From JAQBYK01 sp964499425 (GTDB lineage: Bacteria; Patescibacteriota; Gracilibacteria; UBA1369; LOWO2-01-FULL-3), in NCBI GenBank assembly GCA_964499425.1, contig CAZCLD010000013.1, positions 1-25,111 on the forward strand: a stretch of 25,111 bases of DNA. Reading direction: 5' to 3'. Under the pieces are notes generated by a model. The model was given only the letters and a program-made list of their open reading frames with translations, was not told the origin of the DNA and did not search any database. Both the position numbers and the translations under genes were made by a program. Positions 1 through 7,805 of this stretch are shown piece after piece. Each line of letters starts with the position of its first letter. The first letter of the stretch is position 1.

Positions 1-264
1 TTACAGGCAACGATTATTCCTGTTAATCCCAGATCTCATACTTGGAGGCACTTAGCAAAAGCTCTAAAAAATCCTCGTTCTAGAGCAAGGTATGTGGCGA
101 AATATCCTGAAATTGCTCAGATGTGGGAATTTAGGAAGAGTAATCCAAAGACATTGAGAGTAAAAGGAAATGCGGGTTGGTATGGTGACAGCTCTCAGAC
201 CAGGGGAAGAATAGCTTTTGCGATAAGGACTCAAGCGTTACAGGCTCCTAGGCGAGTTGCTTAG
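1..264 (+). CDS. C-terminal end of an unknown protein (5' end outside window)
   Basis: Reading frame 1 is open from the first base to a TAG at 262-264, giving 87 residues with no stop. The peptide is basic and rich in Arg, Ala and Trp (for example HTWRHLAKALKNPRSRARY) and ends in APRRVA. I recognise no family. The frame has no start codon in the window, so it is taken as the end of a longer gene that begins upstream. Its last 17 bases overlap the end of the minus-strand RND permease gene, a tail-to-tail overlap typical of a compact genome. It could be a chance open frame, but the length in an AT-rich sequence and the natural residue composition favour coding. Confidence 0.55.
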   Translation, partial: LQATIIPVNPRSHTWRHLAKALKNPRSRARYVAKYPEIAQMWEFRKSNPKTLRVKGNAGWYGDSSQTRGRIAFAIRTQALQAPRRVA

Positions 265-3200
265 AAGCACCTCTTTTTTCAAAGAGATAATAAAAGACTG
301 GTATCACGATAAGTGTGAGGACTGTTCCCATTGCTAGCCCAAAGATTAGTGAGAATCCTAGCCCTTGCCAGAATTCGTTTGTTAAAGCGAGAGGCAGGAT
401 ACCTACTATTGTTGTGATTGAGGTCATTATGATGGGCTGGAGGCGGGATTTGGCTGCTTCTGCAATGGCTTCTTTGAATTCTATGCCTCTTTGACGGTTT
501 TTGTTTATTCTATCTATTAGTATTATTGCGTCGTTCACTACAACTCCGGCAAGTGCCACCACCCCTAAGAACGCGGGGAATGATAGCTCTAGTCCAATTA
601 TGTAAAGACCTGGAAACACCCCTATAATCGCTAGTGGAAGTGTTAATAAGATTATGAATGGTTGCCAGAATGAATTGAACATCAATACAAGCGTAAAGCC
701 GATTAATATGATTCCTACGATCATTGATTTAAAAAGATCCTGAAATGATTCGTCTACTTCCTGTCTGTCGCCGCCGTAGCTTATATTGTATCCGAGGGGA
801 ATATCATAATTTGCCAGGTTCTCTTGTATTTTGTCTGTTACTTCGATTGGATTGGCGTCAGCTGTGAGCTCACTTACGACCTTTACAATTCTTGTATTAT
901 CTTCTCTTTCAATTGCTGATAGGCTTTTTGTGAATTCGTATTCGCCGAGTTGACTAAGATTAACGGTGTAACCATTAGGTGAGAATATTTCGATGTTTTC
1001 CAGATCATTGATACTGAGATTGGTTTTTCCGTTTTTTTCTGGCAGGTCATATTTTACAAGAATGTCTAGATCTTCGTTGTTTATGGTAACAGTGCTAGAT
1101 TTAACTCCTTGTATGCTGTTTCGGACTAAGCTTGCAACTCTAGGTAGCAGCAATCCGTGATAGCTTACAGAATCTCTATCAAGAGTAAATTTGAATTCAT
1201 CTAATCCTGGTTTTAGGCTTGTTCCTACATCCTGAGTGCCAGAAATGTCTTCGATAACGCCTTCAATGTGGTTGGCGATTTCTTTGAGTGTGCCTAGGTC
1301 TTCTCCTTGAATACGTACAGTGATAGGGAAGTCTCCTGGAGGACCTTCTGAGAGCTCTGTAATAGTAATTTTCCCTTCTGGATAGTCCTTGAATATCGTC
1401 CTTAAGTCGTCTGAAAGTTCATAGCTTGTTCTGTCTCTTTGCTCTTTTGGGACGAGATTCACCGTGATATTTGCTACGTTTGATTCTGTTCCGCTAGATA
1501 ATTCAACTAAGTCTATAGCAGCTTGTGCGTCGCCTGTCCCTATGATTGTGAGGAAATTTTCGACTTCCTCCATTTCGTACAACTTCTTTTCTACATTTTC
1601 CACCACTTTTTTAGTTTTCTCTACTACTGTGCCTTTTGGTGTTTCAATGTTGATTATGAAGAAAAACATGTCTGTTCTTGGGAACATTTCGGTTTTGAGT
1701 GCGCCTGTCATTGGTAGTGTCATGCTGCCCATGAATAGTACTAATGCAATCAAGATGGTCATGATTTTGGCACTTCTCCTCAAAATTATGAAATAGATGA
1801 GTTTGTGGAATGCATTGCCAAGCCATTTGAAAAAAGGTTCAAGAATTGTCCTTCTTCCATTTACTTTACGTTTTTTGAGGAGGCCGGATGTTATGGATGG
1901 GCCGATTGTGAGTGAGATAAATAGCGATCCAAATAGGGCCGCGGAAATCGTGAGTGGCAGCGATTTTAGGAATTCACCAACTATACCGCTAACTAATAGC
2001 ATTGGGAAAAATGCAAAAATTGAAGTCAGTGTCCCTGCTGTTAGTGGCCATTTGTATGTTTTAATTGACTCTGCAGCTGCTGTTTTTGAATCCATGCCTT
2101 TTTTCATGTTTTCATGGATTCCCTCCATTATGACAATGGCGTTATCCACCATAAGTCCAAGTGCGATGACTAGAGAGAATAGCGTGAGGCTGTTTATTGT
2201 CATTCCTCCAAGATCTATCAAAATGACAGCGAAGAGTAATGAAAGAGGGATTGATAGTCCTGCTACGAACCCTTCTGTAAAGCCTAGCGCCAAAAACAAA
2301 ATTAAGATAATGAGAAGTGTTGTTTGGATGCCACTTCTGGTCAAGATGCCTAAATCAGATCTTATGTAAACTGAATTATCATTGCTGATTTCTATGTTTA
2401 TATCCTCTGGGAGAATAGTGCTTTTGAGTTCTTCCACTTTTTCTTTTGATGCATCTACAACATTGAGAACGTTGACTTTCTTTTTTTTGAAAATCTGAAG
2501 TGTAATGGTTTCTTTTGATTCTTCTCCATCAAATGAGAGTTTTGATATTGTTTGAGCTTCTGGATATGTTTCTTCAACTGTGGCTATATCAGAGAGGAAA
2601 ATTGTGGTCGAGTTCTCGTCAGGTGCGGTAAATAGGGGGGTGTTACGGATTTCTTCTATACTCTTATACTGATTGTCTATTCTAATGGAGTAGTTTAATT
2701 CGTCTGAACTAACAATTCCTACGGGTACGTTTGGTGACGAAAATTTGATGATATCCGAAACAGTCTCGATGTTTAGGCCGTAACCAGAAGTTTTTGCAGG
2801 ATCTAGAATGACTTCTATTATTTTGCCCTGTTCTCCAATCATCCCTACTTGTGATACTCCTGAGACTTTTTCTAGTTCTTCTTGGACTAGCTCAGCAATC
2901 TCTGTCAATTCTGCATTGGATCTGGAACCTGTAAGTGAAAAGGAAATAGCTGAAACAGTGTCGGACTCAATTTTCGTTAAGAGGGGATCTGTGGCATCGC
3001 TTGGCAGATCGTTTTTTGCAAGGTCTACTAAATCTTTCAATTCTTGATGTGATTGATCTACATCTTCATTAGTATCGAATTCTACCACTATTAAAGAAAA
3101 TCCAACTCCTGAATTAGAAGTCATTTTCTTTAAGTTCTTTAATCCAGATATCTTTTTCTCAAGAGGTTTTGTAAGCAAGCTCTCTGTGTCGGAAGGTGTT

Positions 3201-3352
3201 GCGCCGGGCAATACGGTTGCAACTGTGCTTATTGGGATATCAATTTGTGGTTGTATGTCTCGAGGAATTGTAAGCAAGGAGAATACTCCCAGAATGATGA
3301 TCCATATTGCTAGAAGCCAAGAAATTGACCTTCTTTTTATAAAAAACCTCAT
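248..3352 (-). CDS. RND-family efflux permease (AcrB/SwrC-like)
   Basis: This is a 1034-residue inner-membrane permease of the resistance-nodulation-division superfamily, close to the usual length of about 1,030-1,050. It starts MRFFIKRRSISWLLAIW (first membrane helix) followed by the family motif TIPRDIQPQ. Two halves, each with a large extracytoplasmic loop, are visible. The TM4 motif reads GLMVDNAIVIMEGI and the TM10 motif GVVVNDAIILIDRI. Compared with AcrB, the second Asp of the TM4 pair is Asn and the TM10 Lys is replaced by Asn-Asp, a pattern I know from the HAE branch that includes SwrC-type pumps. The start lies 3 nt after the adaptor stop codon, so the pair is one operon. It should export amphiphilic compounds or lipopeptides by proton exchange; the substrate cannot be read from sequence. 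No TolC-like outer-membrane factor is seen in the window. Confidence 0.93.
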   Translation of the reverse strand: MRFFIKRRSISWLLAIWIIILGVFSLLTIPRDIQPQIDIPISTVATVLPGATPSDTESLLTKPLEKKISGLKNLKKMTSNSGVGFSLIVVEFDTNEDVDQSHQELKDLVDLAKNDLPSDATDPLLTKIESDTVSAISFSLTGSRSNAELTEIAELVQEELEKVSGVSQVGMIGEQGKIIEVILDPAKTSGYGLNIETVSDIIKFSSPNVPVGIVSSDELNYSIRIDNQYKSIEEIRNTPLFTAPDENSTTIFLSDIATVEETYPEAQTISKLSFDGEESKETITLQIFKKKKVNVLNVVDASKEKVEELKSTILPEDINIEISNDNSVYIRSDLGILTRSGIQTTLLIILILFLALGFTEGFVAGLSIPLSLLFAVILIDLGGMTINSLTLFSLVIALGLMVDNAIVIMEGIHENMKKGMDSKTAAAESIKTYKWPLTAGTLTSIFAFFPMLLVSGIVGEFLKSLPLTISAALFGSLFISLTIGPSITSGLLKKRKVNGRRTILEPFFKWLGNAFHKLIYFIILRRSAKIMTILIALVLFMGSMTLPMTGALKTEMFPRTDMFFFIINIETPKGTVVEKTKKVVENVEKKLYEMEEVENFLTIIGTGDAQAAIDLVELSSGTESNVANITVNLVPKEQRDRTSYELSDDLRTIFKDYPEGKITITELSEGPPGDFPITVRIQGEDLGTLKEIANHIEGVIEDISGTQDVGTSLKPGLDEFKFTLDRDSVSYHGLLLPRVASLVRNSIQGVKSSTVTINNEDLDILVKYDLPEKNGKTNLSINDLENIEIFSPNGYTVNLSQLGEYEFTKSLSAIEREDNTRIVKVVSELTADANPIEVTDKIQENLANYDIPLGYNISYGGDRQEVDESFQDLFKSMIVGIILIGFTLVLMFNSFWQPFIILLTLPLAIIGVFPGLYIIGLELSFPAFLGVVALAGVVVNDAIILIDRINKNRQRGIEFKEAIAEAAKSRLQPIIMTSITTIVGILPLALTNEFWQGLGFSLIFGLAMGTVLTLIVIPVFYYLFEKRGASKQLA

Positions 3353-3355
3353 GAT

Positions 3356-4918
3356 TTAGCGGTAAATTTTCTTTGATTTCACTTTTACTTTTTCGTTTTC
3401 CTCGTAAAAATTTGTGCCAGCTTTAACAATCTGTTCGTTTCCTTGTAGTCCGGACTTTATTTTCACATATGTTCCAACTATTTCTCCAATTGTAACTGGT
3501 AACTTCTGAATGCGGTTTTTTCCGGTTACTATTCTTACAAAATTTTGTTCGTCTTCTTGGAGAAGACTATTTAATGGGATGAATATTGATCCATTCGCTT
3601 TTGGGAAAAAGTGGATATCTACGAGGGATTCTGCTGTTAACTTGTTGTCCGTTCTTAGAATCTCAATTTCTACGTCAACTTTTTTGGTAATTTCGTTCAA
3701 TGTTGGGCTTATGCTTGATATTTTTCCTTGAACTGATTTGTCGTTACTTTCTATGGTGACATTATCACCTACGGAAACGGAATTAACCTCCTTTTCATTG
3801 AGGCTGGTTTTGATAATCATTTTGGTCGGATCTTCGATCTTCATTAGAATCTGTCCTGGTGCAATCAAGTTGCCTTCTAAAGCTGCTATCGAGCTTACCT
3901 TCCCACCAATAGGGGACTTGATTGTCTTTTGGTCCTTGTTTAGTTTTGCTGAATCTGTTGCAGAACTAGCCTGTAAGAGCTGTGATTCTGCGGCTATGTT
4001 TTGCAGATTTGTTGCTGCTTGTGCGCTTTGGAATTGATTCTCTGCTAGGTAGTATTGATTTAGTGAGCTACTAATGCCTAGCTCTAATTGATTTGCTTGT
4101 GAATAATAGGTGTTTTTTACTGTATCGACTGCAATTTCTGCCTGGTTTACTCTGTTTTTTGCAATTTCCATTGCTAGGCGTGCACCGGCGAGCTGGGTTT
4201 CTGCTGCGGAAAAAGAAGTGTCCAATTGGTCTTCTAAGCTATCAATAATATCTTCATCCAGGTCGATATTAATATCACTCAGGTCGTCGAATATATCTTC
4301 AAGGCCGTCGATGAAATCTTCGTTACTTTCTTCTGTATCTTCTAGTGTATCGCGTGCGTCATAATAGGTGTCTCGTGCGTTATAGTAGGCTTTTTCTGCG
4401 TTATCTAGCTCGATTTTAGCGTTGTCCAACTGGTTTAATGCAAGATTCTGAGTGTTCTTTTTGCTTTTTAGAGAGCTTTTATAGGCGTCCTTTGCCATTT
4501 CTATAGCGATTTGAGCGGCCTCTAGGGATAACTGAGAAGCTTGGAAAGTGTTATTTTGGCCTTCTACAGCTAATAACTGGCTCTGTTGTGCTGTAGAATA
4601 CTGTAAATCGATCAGATCAGTGCTTAGAGACTCTCCAAGGGTAATAAGTGTGTCACCTTTCCTTACTGTTTGGCCGATTTCTACATTAATATCTGTTATT
4701 TGTCCTGTTATCTGTGGACTGATATATGCTATTTCGGAGGAATGGGTTGTTCCGCTTTTACTGAAAGTCAGGACTGCCTTGTCGCTTCCTAATTGGAAAA
4801 TTTCCACTTCTTTTAGAAGGGTAGTTTCTCTGAGAATTTTCTCTTCTGGGGCTTCTTCATTTGAGCACGCAGAAAGGAGTAAAGGTGTTAACAGGAATAC
4901 GATTATTGCTTTCTTCAT
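3356..4918 (-). CDS. RND/HlyD-type efflux adaptor lipoprotein
   Basis: Membrane-fusion (periplasmic adaptor) subunit for the permease encoded 3 nt downstream. I start it at ATG 4918, giving 520 residues, because MKKAIIVFLLTPLLLSAC is a lipoprotein signal with lipobox LSAC (Cys18); the open frame continues upstream to 5194 but there it crosses the divergent promoter region and has no signal-like sequence. A lipoyl/barrel-sandwich half (IGQTVRKGDTLITLGES, about 81-97) is followed by a long alpha-helical hairpin, the second lipoyl half (IKSPIGGKVSSIAALEGNLI) and beta-barrel domains. It is longer than usual (about 350-400), largely because the hairpin is extended and contains a very acidic stretch at about residues 191-233 (Asp/Glu repeats such as DGLEDIFDDLSD). 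The promoter TTGACA (4966-4971)/CAAAAT (4943-4948) leaves a leader of about 18 nt with no SD. Confidence 0.9.
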   Translation of the reverse strand: MKKAIIVFLLTPLLLSACSNEEAPEEKILRETTLLKEVEIFQLGSDKAVLTFSKSGTTHSSEIAYISPQITGQITDINVEIGQTVRKGDTLITLGESLSTDLIDLQYSTAQQSQLLAVEGQNNTFQASQLSLEAAQIAIEMAKDAYKSSLKSKKNTQNLALNQLDNAKIELDNAEKAYYNARDTYYDARDTLEDTEESNEDFIDGLEDIFDDLSDINIDLDEDIIDSLEDQLDTSFSAAETQLAGARLAMEIAKNRVNQAEIAVDTVKNTYYSQANQLELGISSSLNQYYLAENQFQSAQAATNLQNIAAESQLLQASSATDSAKLNKDQKTIKSPIGGKVSSIAALEGNLIAPGQILMKIEDPTKMIIKTSLNEKEVNSVSVGDNVTIESNDKSVQGKISSISPTLNEITKKVDVEIEILRTDNKLTAESLVDIHFFPKANGSIFIPLNSLLQEDEQNFVRIVTGKNRIQKLPVTIGEIVGTYVKIKSGLQGNEQIVKAGTNFYEENEKVKVKSKKIYR

Positions 4919-4942
4919 GGGCTTAAATAAGGATAAGAGTGG

Positions 4943-5008
4943 ATTTTGCACTAATTTTGGAGATTTGTCAATATTAGCTATTGACTTTTGCTGAAATTGG
5001 CGTATAGT
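4943..5008. promoter_or_regulatory. Back-to-back divergent promoters (efflux operon / gene 5030)
   Basis: Minus-strand promoter: -35 TTGACA at 4971-4966, 17-bp spacer, -10 CAAAAT at 4948-4943, driving the adaptor-permease operon. Plus-strand promoter: -35 TTGACT at 4981-4986, 16-bp spacer, -10 TATAGT at 5003-5008, driving the gene at 5030. The two -35 boxes face apart and together form a perfect 7-bp inverted repeat (GTCAATA, 5-nt spacer TTAGC, TATTGAC; 4967-4985). A protein bound there could act on both promoters; alternatively the symmetry simply results from two close -35 boxes. Confidence 0.6.
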
Positions 5009-5029
5009 TCTAGGCTTTAATTCATTGCT

Positions 5030-5632
5030 ATGGATCAATCGAATAAAACCATGCTTCTTATGCGCTATGTTAAGGGAAAGGAGAATTCCCTGATCGAGCG
5101 TTATATAAAGGATGGACCAAGTCAGTTGAAGGAGGAAATGAGTGTTTCTGACGAAGAGTGGAGGGTGATTTTTGACTATTTGGTATTTGAGCACAATCTC
5201 CTATATAAGACCGTTACGCAGGCTATAGAGTTTTTTAGTGATGCTTATATTGAATATGGGATGACTCATGTTAGGGATATTTTGGATATTAATAATGCAA
5301 AATATGATGTGCCTTTTGAGGTAGCATTTGATTTGGTTGCTATGTCACAGGAAGGTCTTTATTACCATGTTTTACAGCACAGGGAGCGATATTTGATGGC
5401 ATTTAAGGCTCGTGGAGCTGATTTTGTGCGAAAGGTATTAGGGATTTGGAAAAGTAAATATGACGAACATTGGACTCAAATAATGGATTTGTTCTTGCAT
5501 AGTGTTTGCGATGATTTCTTTTTCGAGCAAAACTGTGAACAAGGTTTGCGATTGTTTTCGCATATGATGAATGTGGCAAGAAAGCATAGACCTGTAGAGA
5601 AATCTGAAATTACTAGAAAAGACTTGGTTTAA
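5030..5632 (+). CDS. Hypothetical 200-residue helical protein
   Basis: I do not recognise a family. The 200-residue product (MDQSNKTMLLMRYVKGKENS...) has no signal peptide or membrane segment and reads as mostly alpha-helical, soluble and rich in aromatic residues, with a Cys-Asp-Asp-Phe-Phe-Phe cluster near residue 160 and a basic C-terminus (ARKHRPVEKSEITRKDLV). Start at ATG 5030 is supported by a TTGACT-16-TATAGT promoter ending at 5008, which predicts a transcript start near 5015 and a 15-nt leader lacking an SD. It is divergent from the efflux operon and shares its promoter region, so a regulatory or accessory role for efflux is possible, but no DNA-binding motif is obvious. Its stop codon overlaps that of the convergent gene at 5629 by 4 nt. 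Confidence 0.75.
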   Translation: MDQSNKTMLLMRYVKGKENSLIERYIKDGPSQLKEEMSVSDEEWRVIFDYLVFEHNLLYKTVTQAIEFFSDAYIEYGMTHVRDILDINNAKYDVPFEVAFDLVAMSQEGLYYHVLQHRERYLMAFKARGADFVRKVLGIWKSKYDEHWTQIMDLFLHSVCDDFFFEQNCEQGLRLFSHMMNVARKHRPVEKSEITRKDLV

Positions 5633-5937
5633 GCCATATCTGGTATGACAGTGAAGTAATCTCCAAGTTGTTCGCCGTCTTTGTGTTTAAGAATGATTTT
5701 GTAGGCGACTTTGCGATCTGGGAGGTATTTGTAGTATGCGAGATCTATCACATCAGCTTCTTTGCCGAGTTTTTCTTCATTTAAGTGATTGTCTGAGTCT
5801 TCTCGTTCTGCGGGTTCCAGTTTCTCGTAGTCTTCTTTGGATATCTCTTCAAACTCATTGCTTTTCTCTTTGTAAATATTGCGCAATTCTTCTTTTGCGT
5901 CGTTGAGATTTGTAGATTTTAGTACTTCGCCTGCCAT
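5629..5937 (-). CDS. Hypothetical 102-residue acidic protein
   Basis: A small soluble protein, MAGEVLKSTNLNDAKEELRN..., with a charged helical N-terminal half (Glu/Lys/Asp-rich to about residue 60) and a C-terminal part that looks beta-stranded (DLAYYKYLPDRKVAYKIILK, then GDYFTVIPDMA). It has no signal peptide, no membrane segment and no Cys. I do not recognise the family. It converges on the gene at 5030 with a 4-nt overlap of stop codons, which supports a real 3' end. No clear SD precedes the ATG at 5937. Confidence 0.65.
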   Translation of the reverse strand: MAGEVLKSTNLNDAKEELRNIYKEKSNEFEEISKEDYEKLEPAEREDSDNHLNEEKLGKEADVIDLAYYKYLPDRKVAYKIILKHKDGEQLGDYFTVIPDMA

Positions 5938-6027
5938 ATTAGTTGTTTAAATGATTTCTGTGTCAATTTTACTGATATATTTTGGATTTGCAATGATTGG
6001 TCCCGTGAATATTGCTCTTCTGGAAGA

Positions 6028-6074
6028 TTGTGATTTAGAAGGTAAAATGGTATAATTAACGGATTAATTGTACC
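6028..6074 (+). promoter_or_regulatory. Promoter with overlapping imperfect palindrome
   Basis: TTGTGA (6028-6033), 17-bp spacer, TATAAT (6051-6056), with TGG directly before the -10 (extended -10). The predicted start of transcription is near 6063, so the ATG at 6077 would have a leader of about 14 nt. The -10 box sits in the left arm of an imperfect inverted repeat: GGTATAATTAA (6049-6059), 4-nt loop, TTAATTGTACC (6064-6074), 10 of 11 positions paired. Its place, covering the -10 and the transcript start, is that of an operator. Confidence 0.65.
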
Positions 6075-6076
6075 TA

Positions 6077-6400
6077 ATGAAAGTAACGAAACTACTAAAA
6101 ATGATCGAGATCGTTGGTTTTTTGTCGGATGATGACAAGAAATATTGGAGTGAAGCTATTCCAGGGATGTCGAAAGCTCAGTTAGAGAAGTTGGCTAGTG
6201 TCTTGAGCTGGGCGCAAGATCAGAAAGAAAATGCTACTGAAATGAATAAAAATGCTGCTTCGGTGATGGTACAGATTTTTGAAAAAATGAATGATTTTGC
6301 CTGTAAAAAAGCTAAAAAATCGCTGCTGGTTTATTCAGAACGAGAGGAGAAAAAGGGTGAAGCAGCAGAGCAAGAAAGAATACTTAAAGAATTAGAATAA
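6077..6400 (+). CDS. Hypothetical small helical protein (107 residues)
   Basis: First gene of a two-gene operon; the next starts 1 nt after its stop. The product (MKVTKLLKMIEIVGFLSDDDKKYW...) is all-helical, soluble and ends in a charged tail (ERILKELE). The pattern of two short hydrophobic helices, LSDDDKKYWSEAIPGMS and then an amphipathic helix, resembles small conserved unknown proteins I associate with Peregrinibacteria, but that is memory, not a search. I choose ATG 6077 over the in-frame TTG at 6068, because the promoter at 6028-6056 places the transcript start near 6063 and ATG is the stronger codon; TTG at 6068 would add three residues. Translation would be from a very short leader without SD. 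Confidence 0.75.
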   Translation: MKVTKLLKMIEIVGFLSDDDKKYWSEAIPGMSKAQLEKLASVLSWAQDQKENATEMNKNAASVMVQIFEKMNDFACKKAKKSLLVYSEREEKKGEAAEQERILKELE

Positions 6401-6401
6401 A

Positions 6402-7658
6402 ATGGAAAAGGGGCTGGAAACAAAAAGGGGGCCAGAAAAAGTGACTACTAGGGAGAAACCATTGAGTCCTGAGGATTTAGCGGATAGATTGAGCCGTTCA
6501 CAGGAGGGGGTAGTAAAGGTGGTTGAAAAAGCAAAGACACCGACTCAGAAAGAAGTTGTTAGAGATGTAGTGAAACTTCATACACTCCCAAAAGCTGTGC
6601 AGAGGGAAATGGTGGGGAGATTGGCTGATCCGGATTTAGATACAGCTGTTGATTTGAGGATCCGAGATGAGATTGTATCTCCATTAAGTGATCTTAAGGC
6701 TGATGTTGAGTCTGGTGATCCCAAAAGACCTTCAAAGTCGATTTCACCAATTACTTCTAACACGGATCTTTCAGTAGCAGGGAAAAGAGAGATTAGCACT
6801 GATGGGTTCATTGTGGATTCTTATAAAGGTGGAGGCTCTGTGTCATATCGGCTTTTTCGTGGGAATAAAATAAAGGTGGTGGGTCAGTTTAATGAAAAAA
6901 CTATAAGAGGAGAGTTAAGCCAGAATATGGGACCAGTGGATGCCATGTTGGTAGTAAACCATATACAAGATAAGGGGACCAAAATGGGTGCTGCACTGTC
7001 CTCTGATGTGCTAAAAACCGAGTTTGAGGCAGATACAGAGGGTGAGTCTTTTATGTCAAAAACTTCTACTCAAATGGGTAAAGTCGGAGCAGATGTTAGT
7101 GTATTTAGAGGGGCTAAGGACGCGCCAACAGGTGGTGAAGGTAATTTGAAGATTGGAGTCGCCAGTGCTGGGGTTTCTTCTGTGGATGGAGAAAAGTTTG
7201 AGGGTAGAGTAAAAGTTGCAGGTTCAGTGGGGGCAGTGAATGTTTCAAGGGATACTGAGAATGCATCGAAACTTGGTTTGGAAAAAAATCTTTCAGAGGG
7301 GACATCTGCGGAGTTTGTATATTCAAAGGATAAGGATGGGCGAGCATCTGTTGAGGGAGGATATAAGCACGCTAATGGGAATGTGAGATTTAAAGCTAGT
7401 AATATTGGGGAAGAAGCGGGCAGGGCCGTGAGTGTTTTAGCAACACATAAGGCAAAAATTACTGATAGATTTGTTATTGGTGCAGGTGGTGAATTGGTAG
7501 TTCCGAGAGATGAGAGCTCTAGGTTGGATGATATTATTGGTACTGCTCAAATGGATTTGGAGGTGAAAGTAGCTCATGGAACATTAGCAGCAACTGCCGC
7601 GTATGATCCAGTTAGTGGGGATAGGAGGATTCAGTTGAATTTCTCAATGCCTCTATAG
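6402..7658 (+). CDS. Hypothetical protein with helical N-terminus and beta-rich C-terminal region
   Basis: A 418-residue protein starting 1 nt after the upstream stop, so probably translationally coupled. Residues 1-105 are charged and helical (KTPTQKEVVRDVVKLHTLPKA). Residues from about 135 to the end are a long run of short alternating strands and turns (e.g. GGGSVSYRLFRGNKIKVVGQ, then GTSAEFVYSKDKDGRASVEG, YKHANGNVRFKASN), ending RRIQLNFSMPL. Such two-residue alternation with Gly/Asp/Asn turns is typical of beta-barrels or beta-solenoids, yet there is no signal peptide and no final aromatic residue of the classic outer-membrane type. No Cys is present. I assign no function; it could be a cytoplasmic or leaderless-secreted beta-structure protein. 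Confidence 0.75.
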   Translation: MEKGLETKRGPEKVTTREKPLSPEDLADRLSRSQEGVVKVVEKAKTPTQKEVVRDVVKLHTLPKAVQREMVGRLADPDLDTAVDLRIRDEIVSPLSDLKADVESGDPKRPSKSISPITSNTDLSVAGKREISTDGFIVDSYKGGGSVSYRLFRGNKIKVVGQFNEKTIRGELSQNMGPVDAMLVVNHIQDKGTKMGAALSSDVLKTEFEADTEGESFMSKTSTQMGKVGADVSVFRGAKDAPTGGEGNLKIGVASAGVSSVDGEKFEGRVKVAGSVGAVNVSRDTENASKLGLEKNLSEGTSAEFVYSKDKDGRASVEGGYKHANGNVRFKASNIGEEAGRAVSVLATHKAKITDRFVIGAGGELVVPRDESSRLDDIIGTAQMDLEVKVAHGTLAATAAYDPVSGDRRIQLNFSMPL

Positions 7659-7663
7659 GTTTA

Positions 7664-7740
7664 TGGTACGCCCGATAGGATTCGAACCTATAACCCTCGG
7701 TTCCGAAGACCGATGCTCTATCCAGTTGAGCTACGGGCGC
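7664..7740 (-). tRNA. tRNA-Arg (anticodon UCG), CCA encoded
   Basis: On the minus strand the 77-nt sequence begins GCGCCCG and ends CGGGCGT-A-CCA, giving a 7-bp acceptor stem whose first pair is G-U. The D-arm (GTAGCTCAACTGGATAGAGC), the T-arm with the universal GGTTCGAATCC core and the anticodon stem (TCGGT/ACCGA) are all present. The loop CTTCGGA places TCG at positions 34-36, so it reads CGA and probably other CGN Arg codons. The 3' CCA is encoded. It converges on the gene ending at 7658, 5 nt away. Confidence 0.96.
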
Positions 7741-7750
7741 GTGTTTGGTG

Positions 7751-7781
7751 CATAGATATTCTACAATATCTATGGTATAAT
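7751..7781. promoter_or_regulatory. Perfect 10-bp inverted repeat next to an extended -10 promoter
   Basis: CATAGATATT (7751-7760), loop CTAC, AATATCTATG (7765-7774) is a perfect 10-bp inverted repeat between the divergent tRNA-Arg and the gene at 7806. TATAAT at 7776-7781 with TGG before it (extended -10) would start transcription near 7788, about 18 nt before the ATG. No good -35 is seen. No T-run follows on either strand, so it is not an intrinsic terminator; an operator for one or both divergent promoters fits better. Confidence 0.6.
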
Positions 7782-7805
7782 AAAAGGATATTTAATGCCT
7801 GAAAC

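Noticed and set aside
1464..3047. Several plus-strand open frames inside the RND permease gene
   Set aside because: They are opposite-strand shadows of a well-recognised permease, without promoters or recognisable products.
4919..5194. Longer N-terminus (92 extra residues) for the efflux adaptor
   Set aside because: It would run over the divergent promoters and the start of the gene at 5030, and it places the lipoprotein signal peptide in the middle of the protein.
7751..7774. Intrinsic terminator for the gene ending at 7658
   Set aside because: The palindrome is AT-rich, has no following U-run on either strand, and lies beyond the tRNA gene next to a promoter.
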